From Oscillospiraceae bacterium (lineage in GTDB: Bacteria; Bacillota; Clostridia; Oscillospirales; Ruminococcaceae), in contig CAAGDZ010000196.1 of NCBI GenBank assembly GCA_900768735.1, positions 1 through 7,526 of the forward strand: a stretch of 7,526 bases of DNA, in the 5' to 3' direction. The translations under genes and the position numbers were made by a program. Positions 1-5,747 of this stretch are shown one piece after another. Every line of letters starts with the position of its first letter. Within the stretch, counting starts at the first letter, position 1. The notes under the pieces were generated by a model. The model was not told the DNA's origin. It saw nothing but the letters and a program-made list of their open reading frames with translations, and searched no databases.

Positions 1-1
1 G

Positions 2-919
2 GTATATGCCGCAGACAACGGCTACAGCACTATTTATCTGCCCGGCTCGCTGTTTAACGACTCCGAGGAAAAAATGTCGGCAGTAGAGACCGTGCTGACA
101 AGGCTGAGCTGTGACAGTCCGTTTATCGCGCACAACTACACGATAAACGGCACTCTGACAATGAAAAGAAGCCAGTACGCCGGAAACGAATATTATATAA
201 TCGAGCTTGAAACGCTCGGCGGCGAGTATAAAGCACGCCGTGAGGCGGCATATCAGAAGGCAGAATCGGTGGTCTCGCAGATGCCCGCAAGCTGTGACAC
301 CGACGCCGAAAAGGCAGAATACATCTACAAATATATAGCCGAAAACGTAAGCTATCAGTATGACGGCTACAGCTTTGACAATGTGCCGATAGCCGACGCT
401 CTGATAGACAAAAAGGCGGTCTGCGACGGCTACTGCGACACCTTTGCCATGCTGATGAATATGTGCGGCATAGACACCGCCACGGTAAACGGCAGCAACG
501 GCAAGGAATGGCACGCGATAAGCTTTTCAAAGATAGACGGAGAGTATTATTACTTTGATGTCACCGCCGACAGCATAGCCTTTGCCGAGGGGTTCAGCCC
601 CGCGTTCTACTTCGGTATGTCGTGGGATACTACCCGCTCGTACTTCACCTTTGACCAAAGGTATGAAACGCTTATGTCAAAGACAAAGGGCAGCCTTGCG
701 GCAAGCATCACCGACTGCACTATAGACGATTTAAGCGACGAAAGCGCACAGCAGACGGCGCAGCTGCTGAGCGGAAAAGGCAGTATCATGATTAAATTTG
801 CCGACACGATAACAGGCGACGAAAAGCGGGAGTATGCACAAAATGTTGCAAAATACTGCGGCGGCAAAATCGGCACCGCAGAATACAACGGTCTTATTGG
901 ATACAGGCTTGCGGCATAG
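2..919 (+). CDS. Transglutaminase-like domain protein (5'-truncated by window edge)
   Basis: The reading frame is open from the first complete codon at position 2, so the true start lies left of the window; an internal ATG at 74 has no convincing ribosome binding site. 305 residues are visible. The centre carries a transglutaminase-like (papain-fold) core: the motif KAVCDGYCDTFAML with probable nucleophile C141, EWHAIS with H171, and YYYFDVTAD with D186 (numbered from position 2), which gives the Cys-His-Asp triad in family order and spacing. The helix before it (AEYIYKYIAENVSYQYD) is also typical of this fold in Clostridia. Bacterial members act as proteases or transamidases, often outside the cell, or have no known substrate; export cannot be judged because the N-terminus is missing. 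The stop lies 12 bases before trmL, so the two are probably cotranscribed. Domain assignment is fairly certain; the biological role is unknown. Confidence 0.85.
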   Translation, partial: VYAADNGYSTIYLPGSLFNDSEEKMSAVETVLTRLSCDSPFIAHNYTINGTLTMKRSQYAGNEYYIIELETLGGEYKARREAAYQKAESVVSQMPASCDTDAEKAEYIYKYIAENVSYQYDGYSFDNVPIADALIDKKAVCDGYCDTFAMLMNMCGIDTATVNGSNGKEWHAISFSKIDGEYYYFDVTADSIAFAEGFSPAFYFGMSWDTTRSYFTFDQRYETLMSKTKGSLAASITDCTIDDLSDESAQQTAQLLSGKGSIMIKFADTITGDEKREYAQNVAKYCGGKIGTAEYNGLIGYRLAA

Positions 920-931
920 AAAAGAGGATTC

Positions 932-1441
932 ATGGAACTTAATATTGTACTGGTAGAGCCGCAAATCCCGCAGAACACCGGCAACATCGCACGTACCTGC
1001 GCGGTCACGGGGGCAAGGCTTCATATAGTAAAGCCTATGGGCTTTGCGATAGACGATAAGAAGCTAAAGCACGCGGGGCTTGACTACTGGCACTATCTTG
1101 ATATAACCTATTATGAAAATCTCGGCGACTTTTTCAGCAAGAACAGCGGCGGCGAGTTTTTCTACTACACCACAAAGGGGCAGAACACCTACTGCGACGC
1201 AGAGTACAAGGACAAGACCTATATAGTGTTCGGCAGAGAGGACAAGGGACTGCCCGAGCAGCTTTTATTTGAGAATAAAAGCCACTGTGTACGCATACCG
1301 ATGGCAAACGAGATGCGCAGTCTCAATCTCTCTAACAGCGTAGCGATAGGTGCCTATGAGGTGCTGAGACAATGGGGCTTTCCTAAACTGCAAAACAAAG
1401 GCTCGCTCACAAAATACGACTGGGCGAACGCCGAGAACTAA
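932..1441 (+). CDS. trmL: tRNA (cytidine(34)-2'-O)-methyltransferase, SPOUT/TrmH family
   Basis: TrmL (YibK) uses S-adenosylmethionine to 2'-O-methylate the wobble nucleotide of tRNA-Leu isoacceptors in the cytoplasm. The 169-residue protein is a stand-alone SPOUT domain, close to the usual 150-160 residues. Visible motifs in order are motif 1, NIVLVEPQIPQNTGNIARTC (residues 4-23), which holds the N-x-G-N-x-x-R signature; DYWHYLD (51-57); motif 2, YIVFGREDKGLP (97-108), in the trefoil-knot cofactor region; and motif 3, IPMANEMRSLNLSNSVAI (122-139), with the conserved S-L-N-L-S-N-S. The start at 932 is supported by GAGG at 924-927. It lies 12 bases after the transglutaminase-like gene and 27 bases before the degV-family gene, so it is probably mid-operon with no promoter of its own visible. 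The family call is strong; position-34 specificity is inferred from similarity to TrmL rather than the larger TrmH/RlmB proteins. Confidence 0.95.
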   Translation: MELNIVLVEPQIPQNTGNIARTCAVTGARLHIVKPMGFAIDDKKLKHAGLDYWHYLDITYYENLGDFFSKNSGGEFFYYTTKGQNTYCDAEYKDKTYIVFGREDKGLPEQLLFENKSHCVRIPMANEMRSLNLSNSVAIGAYEVLRQWGFPKLQNKGSLTKYDWANAEN

Positions 1442-1468
1442 GCAACACCCGATTTATTAGGAGGACTT

Positions 1469-2338
1469 ATGAAGGTAAAATTTATCACCGACAGCTGTAG
1501 CGATATTACGCCGCAGCTCGAAAAGGAATACGACATTGACATAATGCCGTTTGACATCACGCTCGGCGACAAGAGCCTTGCGGAGCGTGTGGACTTTACC
1601 CCGCAGGAATTTTTCGAGATGATTGACAAATCGGAGTACCTGCCGAAGACCGCACAGATTACGGTTATGCGCTTTGAGGAAAAGTTTACCGAATACTACA
1701 ATCAGGGCTATGACGCGATAATCATGGTGCTGATAAACTCTACCGGCTCAAAGACCTATGAAAACGCGGTAATAGCAAAGAAGAACCTGCTTGAAGAACA
1801 CCCCGAGATGAGCAAAATGCGAATCGAGATACTCGACAGCCATTGTTATTCGCTCGGCTACGGCTACCCCATAATCGAGGCGGCAAAAAAAATCATCGCG
1901 GGTCAGAGCATCGACATGGTTGTTTCGTATCTTGAGGATATGTTCAACTGCTGTGAGATTTACATTATCGGCTTCGGTCTGCGCCACATGAAAAAGTCGG
2001 GCAGAATAAATGCCGCCGCCGCTTTTCTCGGCGAGCTTATGGGCTTAAAGCCGATTATCTCGCTTATCGACGGAGAAAGCGCGGTAGTAAAGAAGTCACG
2101 CGGCGAAAAAAACGCGATAACCGACGCAGTAGAATATATTTCGGGGCGTGCCATACCCGAGACGCCGTGGGAGATTTTACGCACCACTCACGCCGACCTT
2201 GAGGATGAATTTATAAAGCAGTACAGTGCAAAGGTAGGCAGACCGCCCGAGATGCTAAGCTACGCGGGCGCGGCGGTTGCGTCAAATGCAGGTCCGCACA
2301 TGATAGGCGTTATTATACGCGGAGAAGCGAGAAGATAA
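1469..2338 (+). CDS. DegV family fatty-acid-binding protein
   Basis: DegV proteins bind one fatty acid; in Firmicutes, FakB-type members present it to the FakA kinase for phosphorylation and phospholipid synthesis. The 289-residue length is normal. Motifs in order: the N-terminal strand KFITDSCSDI (4-13); TAQIT (61-65), corresponding to the family TSQPS ligand segment; INSTGSKTYENA (89-100), corresponding to SSxLSGTYxSA; LDSHCYSLGYG (122-132); GFGLRHMKKSGRINAAAAFL (168-187), the GLxxLxKGGRI segment; GLKPIISLIDG (192-202); and the C-terminal AGPHMIGVII (274-283). TAQIT and INSTGS diverge from the usual serine-rich ligand motifs, so ligand preference may differ. An AGGAGG at 1459-1464 fixes the start. 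It is the last gene of the run and is followed by a hairpin terminator. No FakA is visible here, so the FakB role is inference and no gene symbol is given. Confidence 0.93.
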   Translation: MKVKFITDSCSDITPQLEKEYDIDIMPFDITLGDKSLAERVDFTPQEFFEMIDKSEYLPKTAQITVMRFEEKFTEYYNQGYDAIIMVLINSTGSKTYENAVIAKKNLLEEHPEMSKMRIEILDSHCYSLGYGYPIIEAAKKIIAGQSIDMVVSYLEDMFNCCEIYIIGFGLRHMKKSGRINAAAAFLGELMGLKPIISLIDGESAVVKKSRGEKNAITDAVEYISGRAIPETPWEILRTTHADLEDEFIKQYSAKVGRPPEMLSYAGAAVASNAGPHMIGVIIRGEARR

Positions 2339-2358
2339 AGGCAACTTAATATATAACT

Positions 2359-2400
2359 GCGGCGGTATCGGATTTACAATACCGCCGTATTTAATATTAT
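2359..2400 (+). terminator. Hairpin terminator after the degV-family gene
   Basis: CGGCGGTAT (2360-2368) pairs perfectly with ATACCGCCG (2379-2387) around a 10-base loop, with a further G-T and T-A pair outside, and is followed by the AT-rich run TATTTAATATTAT. It begins about 20 bases after the stop codon of the degV-family gene, which fits factor-independent termination, though the U-tract is interrupted. The same hairpin, loop included, recurs at 5698-5727. Confidence 0.75.
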
Positions 2401-2464
2401 AAACCGTCATGGATAATAAAAAGCACCGGGAATATATGTCATATAACACAAAAACAAAAACGTA

Positions 2465-2499
2465 AATGTAATAGTTTTCTACATTGCCGAAATGTCGAA
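2465..2499. promoter_or_regulatory. Candidate operator region upstream of the HD-GYP promoter
   Basis: Two compact patterns sit just upstream of the -35 box at 2504. One is the inverted repeat AATGTA (2465-2470) and TACATT (2480-2485), separated by 9 bases. The other is a tandem direct repeat, TTGCCGAA (2484-2491) directly followed by ATGTCGAA (2492-2499). Both copies fit TGNCGAA, and the second is an exact match to the 7-base core TGTCGAA known for the Spo0A box. The position suits an activator or repressor of the promoter at 2504-2532. The regulator identity is inference, and matches this short arise by chance. Confidence 0.35.
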
Positions 2500-2503
2500 A
2501 AGC

Positions 2504-2532
2504 TGGACATAATTCGGATTATATGTTACAAT
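2504..2532 (+). promoter_or_regulatory. Sigma-A promoter of the HD-GYP gene
   Basis: TGGACA (2504-2509), a 17-base spacer and TACAAT (2527-2532) match the -35 and -10 consensus at 10 of 12 positions. TG at 2524-2525, one base before the -10 box, adds an extended -10 element. Transcription would start near 2539, giving a leader of about 90 bases before the ATG at 2630. Confidence 0.8.
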
Positions 2533-2629
2533 AAATATAAAATTACACCATAATATGCTATTTCAAATCGGTTTCTTAAAAATACAGTCAAAAGATACAT
2601 CAGGCAAAATCGAGGAAGGTTGGTATTCT

Positions 2630-3805
2630 ATGAGTTTTTCCGAAAAAATTATCAGCGAATACAAATATGATGCTGACAAGCGTGTTGCGTTTGTTTGCCG
2701 GCTTATGATAGGCTTTATGGTATTGGTTGGACTGCTGAATTTTGTCGGTATATTCAAAATCGACGCCATACCGCTGTATATCACCGTAATAGTATCAATA
2801 ATCGATTTTTTCCTTCCTACTCTGTTCTGCAATATATTAAAAATGCGCTCTGTGGAAATAAGATATTTTATCCTCGCGCTTATGGTTTTTCAGTCGGGTC
2901 TGCAATACGCAACCCTTTCCTACCACACAATCATTATGCTTGTATTTCCGCTTGTGATGTCCTGCCTTTATAACGAAAGAAAGTACGTCATATTTACAGC
3001 AATACTCAGCATACCGATGATAGTGCTGTCTCATTTAGCCGCTTATTATCTGCACGTTGTGCCCGACGAACCGCTGGTAACGCTGAAAGGCACCTTTTTA
3101 TACGGCATAATTCCAAGGACTATTGAGTTTCTGGCTCTTGCAATAATATGTCTTTTTATCTCAGATAGAATTGAAAAGCTTGTAAAGACGCTTGCAGACA
3201 AAAACGAGGAACTGTACGAGGATCAGGAAAACCTTATTCTTTCGCTTTCTCAGATTATTGAAAACAAGTCGGAAAACACAGGGCAGCACGTCAGACGAGT
3301 TGCCGAGTACACGGAAGTCTTGTGTAAAAGCCTGGGATACAGCGATGAGGAAAGCTGGAAAATCAGCCTTGCGTCTATGATGCACGATGTAGGAAAAATT
3401 ATGGTGTCCGAAGCCATCCTCGAAAAGCCCGGAAAGCTGACCGAAGAAGAATTTGCGATTGTAAAAAATCATATAAAATACGGAAAGCAGATGCTTGAGA
3501 CATCTCCGGGAGAATTGTTCAATATTTCTACCGAAATTGCCTATCATCATCACGAAAAATGGGACGGCACAGGCTATATGGGAGTAAAGGGCGAGGAAAT
3601 ATCACGCTATGCAAGGTGCGTGGCGCTTGCCGATGTATTCGACGCACTGGTAAGCCGCAGGGCATACAAGAAGCCATGGCCGCCCGATGAAGTGTACAAA
3701 GAAATTGTGTCGCAAAGAGGAAAGCACTTTGACCCCGATGTCGTGGACGCGTTTATTTTAAACTTTGACAAGTTTATGGAAATCACAAAACGCTATCCCG
3801 ACTGA
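2630..3805 (+). CDS. Membrane-anchored HD-GYP domain protein (putative c-di-GMP phosphodiesterase)
   Basis: HD-GYP domains usually hydrolyse cyclic di-GMP, a second messenger for motility, adhesion and development. I start it at 2630 (391 residues) because AGGAAGG at 2613-2619 precedes that ATG by 10 bases; an in-frame ATG at 2555 has no ribosome binding site and lies only about 15 bases after the predicted transcription start. Residues about 20-180 form roughly six hydrophobic helices, followed by a charged linker (IEKLVKTLADKNEELYEDQE, about 181-200) likely to be coiled-coil. The catalytic domain fills about 203-385: H220 in TGQHVRRV, the HD pair H252-D253 with K256 (MMHDVGK), H281 (KNHIKYG), H306-H308 with E309 (HHHEKWDGTGY), and D335 (ALADVFDALVSRR). 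The third signature residue of GYP is replaced: the sequence reads GTGYMGVKGEEIS, one residue shorter than GYPxGLxGE. With both ends of the metal site intact it is probably active, but this is not proven. It is monocistronic, with its own promoter and terminators. Confidence 0.93.
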   Translation: MSFSEKIISEYKYDADKRVAFVCRLMIGFMVLVGLLNFVGIFKIDAIPLYITVIVSIIDFFLPTLFCNILKMRSVEIRYFILALMVFQSGLQYATLSYHTIIMLVFPLVMSCLYNERKYVIFTAILSIPMIVLSHLAAYYLHVVPDEPLVTLKGTFLYGIIPRTIEFLALAIICLFISDRIEKLVKTLADKNEELYEDQENLILSLSQIIENKSENTGQHVRRVAEYTEVLCKSLGYSDEESWKISLASMMHDVGKIMVSEAILEKPGKLTEEEFAIVKNHIKYGKQMLETSPGELFNISTEIAYHHHEKWDGTGYMGVKGEEISRYARCVALADVFDALVSRRAYKKPWPPDEVYKEIVSQRGKHFDPDVVDAFILNFDKFMEITKRYPD

Positions 3806-3826
3806 TAAGAATTATATACCAAAAAT

Positions 3827-3864
3827 AAGCAACCGCTGTCCGTTCGGGACGGCGGTTGCTTGTT
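3827..3864. terminator. Strong, probably bidirectional terminator between convergent genes
   Basis: AAGCAACCGCTGTCC (3827-3841) pairs with GGACGGCGGTTGCTT (3847-3861) over 15 pairs with one G-T, around the 5-base loop GTTCG. On the + strand it is followed by TTGTTA; on the minus strand it is followed by TTATTTTT. It lies 21 bases after the HD-GYP stop, and its minus-strand U-tract is the better one, so it can serve the antiporter operon as well. Confidence 0.85.
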
Positions 3865-3916
3865 AAAAAGCCGACGCGTGCATCGGGTGCTGAGTATTTA
3901 TTCATATCGGCTTTTT
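3865..3916. terminator. Second symmetrical hairpin, overlapping the antiporter 3' end
   Basis: AAAAAGCCGA (3865-3874) and TCGGCTTTTT (3907-3916) are a perfect 10-base inverted repeat around a 32-base loop. The A/T ends provide a U-tract in either direction. The right arm lies inside the last codons of the antiporter gene (stop at 3904-3902). The long loop makes it weaker than its neighbour at 3827, so it may be a back-up. Confidence 0.55.
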
Positions 3917-5125
3917 GATTTCTCCCGCCCAGACAAAAGCATACTTTGCTGCAATCACCGCTATGACCTCGTTTATAATAGCCGCCGCGACGATAGTGCC
4001 CTGCACTATCGCAGAAAGTCCCGGGTCAATTACGCCGAGCGACGCCGCGGCAATACCCGTAAACACAAGCGAAACGCCCGAATGCGGCAAGAGCGTAAAG
4101 CCGAGAAATTTTGTGACGGTAGGGGGCGCTCCTGTCACCTTTCCGCCGATAAACGCGCCGCCGATTTTTCCTGCCGCGCGTGAGAGTATATACACCGCGG
4201 TATACACTCCCGCACCCGCTATAAGGCGGTAGTCAAGCGGCGTACCGAGGTTTACTATTACCATTACAAGCGAGAGATTAAGCACGGGGCTGTATAGCTT
4301 AAACACCTCAGCCGTCTTTTCCTCAGGGATAATGTTTACGACAGCGGCGCTAAATGACATACCGATGAGGATATAATTAAGCCTGTACGAGCCGAACACC
4401 AGTAAATCTACCGCGATACCTATAGCAGTAGACAGGCAGAGGAAAGCAATCAGCAATACAAGGTTCGCCTTTGCACTTTTCACCTTTTTCATTACAAACG
4501 ACGCGAGTATGCCGACCCCAATTCCTATAACAAAAGGCAGGCACACCGATGCGACAATCACAAGCGGAGACTCCGCCTCGCCGCCCATAACCGAGCTTAT
4601 TACCGATATTACCGTGAAAAACACTACTACGCCGATTACATCATCAATCGCCGCAAGCGGGATAAGCGTCTTAGTAACAGGCCCGCTTGTATGGTATTCG
4701 TTTACTATCGAGAGCGCGGGCGCGGGTGCAGTCGCAAGTGCGATTCCGCCGAACACGAGCGACAGATATAACGGCACGCCCGTTATCGCAAAGACCACCG
4801 CAAACACCGCCGATACAAACAGAAAAGTACCGATAGACTGGATGACGGTTATGCCTATTATCTGCTTTCCGGTCGCGGCTAGCTTTTTAAAGATGATTTC
4901 TCTGCCTATCATAACGCCCGCAAAGCACTCGACCGCTTTTATGAATATCTTATACCAGTCCGAGTTCATTGTGTCCGCCGTCACTATGCCTACAAGATAC
5001 GGGCCGAACACCACGCCGGTGACAAGCCAGCCCAATATTGCGGGCAGGCGTACCTTCGCCGCGATTTTTCCTACTGCGAGAGCTACGCACACTATCGCAA
5101 ACACACTCAGTATATCTGTTATCAT
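3902..5125 (-). CDS. CPA2-type cation/proton antiporter
   Basis: This is a polytopic inner-membrane protein of 407 residues with about 12-13 hydrophobic helices, predicted to exchange a monovalent cation (Na+ or K+) for protons. The key family features are the ALATAPAPALSIVNEY segment (129-144), which is the unwound helix after the family T-x-P motif, and AIDDVIGVVVF (159-169), whose adjacent D161-D162 pair is the ion-binding DD motif of electrogenic CPA2 exchangers such as NapA. K320 in SRAAGKIGG matches the conserved lysine of the core domain. There is no C-terminal TrkA-N/RCK domain, unlike KefB or KefC, so NAD or glutathione gating is not expected. The start ATG (5125-5123) overlaps the stop of the TetR gene as ATGA, with GAGG about 9 bases upstream, which indicates translational coupling. 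The ion is not determinable from sequence. Family call strong, substrate open. Confidence 0.9.
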   Translation of the reverse strand: MITDILSVFAIVCVALAVGKIAAKVRLPAILGWLVTGVVFGPYLVGIVTADTMNSDWYKIFIKAVECFAGVMIGREIIFKKLAATGKQIIGITVIQSIGTFLFVSAVFAVVFAITGVPLYLSLVFGGIALATAPAPALSIVNEYHTSGPVTKTLIPLAAIDDVIGVVVFFTVISVISSVMGGEAESPLVIVASVCLPFVIGIGVGILASFVMKKVKSAKANLVLLIAFLCLSTAIGIAVDLLVFGSYRLNYILIGMSFSAAVVNIIPEEKTAEVFKLYSPVLNLSLVMVIVNLGTPLDYRLIAGAGVYTAVYILSRAAGKIGGAFIGGKVTGAPPTVTKFLGFTLLPHSGVSLVFTGIAAASLGVIDPGLSAIVQGTIVAAAIINEVIAVIAAKYAFVWAGEIKKPI

Positions 5126-5622
5126 TTTATTCGCCTCAGAATTTCAATAATTTTTTCGGGATTTGTCCTATTTCCGATTGCTTTTTCAAACGCACCGTCA
5201 ACTATTGTTTTATAAATATCTGCCTCGTCATCGGTTATTGTTCCGCACAGATACGGTTTTATTTCCTCCCATACCCCGGCGTGATGCTTTAATGCGTATT
5301 CACCTATCGCAGCATTGAGGCAGTATTTGTTGAAAATCTCCCTGTACACCATCTCCGATGAGGTGAAATAGCAGTATAAAAGCTCGTTTTGCAAGGATTT
5401 GCCGCCTGCCGCCGTTATAGCTTTTATCCTTACCGCAAGGTCAGTGTAGTATTTTTCGTACATGGCGAAGGCGAGCGCCTCTTTGGTCGGAAAATATTTA
5501 TAGACGGTCTTTTTTGAGATTTTCAGCTTTTCTGCCAGAGTATCAACGGAAAACCGCAGACCCTCCTGCTGTAGGCTTTTTATTGACTGGTCGATTATTT
5601 TTTCTCTTATTTTTTCTATCAT
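5122..5622 (-). CDS. TetR/AcrR family transcriptional regulator
   Basis: This 166-residue protein is a little short for the family (about 180-220). The N-terminal DNA-binding domain is clear: helix 1 at about 3-19, then the helix-turn-helix FSVDTLAEKLKISKKTVYKYF (24-44) with the typical TVYKYFPTKEAL end. The remainder (about 50-166) is helical and of unknown ligand, as usual for the family. The stop overlaps the start of the cation/proton antiporter gene by ATGA, so the two form an operon; the regulator most likely represses its own promoter and with it the antiporter, responding to an unknown ligand or ionic stress. AAGGA at 5640-5636 precedes the start by 13 bases, a rather long spacing, but no better in-frame start is visible. 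A perfect-consensus promoter lies directly upstream. Confidence 0.92.
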   Translation of the reverse strand: MIEKIREKIIDQSIKSLQQEGLRFSVDTLAEKLKISKKTVYKYFPTKEALAFAMYEKYYTDLAVRIKAITAAGGKSLQNELLYCYFTSSEMVYREIFNKYCLNAAIGEYALKHHAGVWEEIKPYLCGTITDDEADIYKTIVDGAFEKAIGNRTNPEKIIEILRRIK

Positions 5623-5623
5623 C

Positions 5624-5651
5624 GGAAACTTTTTATCCTTTTTTTGTTTCC
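5624..5651. promoter_or_regulatory. Inverted repeat in the TetR leader, candidate autoregulatory operator
   Basis: GGAAAC (5624-5629) and GTTTCC (5646-5651) form a perfect 6-base inverted repeat with a 16-base, mostly A/T spacer. It spans from next to the -10 box to one base before the start codon, and so covers the predicted transcription start and the ribosome binding site. It could be the regulator's own operator, or an mRNA hairpin enclosing the ribosome binding site. The arms are short, so confidence is low. Confidence 0.35.
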
Positions 5652-5680
5652 ATTATAGCACGGTAAGGCAATGTTGTCAA
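5652..5680 (-). promoter_or_regulatory. Perfect-consensus sigma-A promoter for the TetR-antiporter operon
   Basis: Read on the minus strand, TTGACA (5680-5675), a 17-base spacer and TATAAT (5657-5652) match the sigma-A consensus at all 12 positions with ideal spacing. Transcription would start near 5645, about 23 bases before the ATG. Such a strong promoter is what one expects when expression is limited by a repressor, which here is encoded by the first gene. Confidence 0.92.
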
Positions 5681-5697
5681 GGACGGATAGAAAATCA

Positions 5698-5727
5698 GCG
5701 GCGGTATCGGATTTACGATACCGCCGC
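5698..5727 (-). terminator. Hairpin terminator after the symporter gene, twin of the one at 2359
   Basis: GCGGCGGTATCG (5698-5709) pairs perfectly with CGATACCGCCGC (5716-5727), a 12-pair stem with a 6-base loop. On the minus strand it begins 20 bases after the symporter stop and is followed by TGATTTTC, a short U-tract. It also separates the symporter from the TetR promoter. Sequence and loop are nearly identical to the hairpin at 2359-2388. Confidence 0.75.
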
Positions 5728-5747
5728 AAATATATTCTGTCAAAATC

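Noticed and set aside
2555..2629. Upstream in-frame ATG extending the HD-GYP protein by 25 residues
   Set aside because: No ribosome binding site precedes it, it lies only about 15 bases from the predicted transcription start, and the added residues do not resemble a signal or domain; the ATG at 2630 has AGGAAGG at good spacing.
2540..2629. c-di-GMP riboswitch in the HD-GYP leader
   Set aside because: The leader is only about 90 bases and AT-rich, and I find neither the conserved GEMM core nor a clear paired architecture.
3860..4183. Plus-strand open frame of 107 codons after the HD-GYP gene
   Set aside because: Arg/Lys-rich shadow of the antiporter gene, with a terminator hairpin at its start and no motif.
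4509..5150. Long + strand open frame of 213 codons
   Set aside because: It lies antisense to the antiporter and runs into the TetR gene; its low-complexity Thr/Pro/Ile/Ala-rich composition is what the complement of a hydrophobic membrane protein gene gives, and no family motif is visible.
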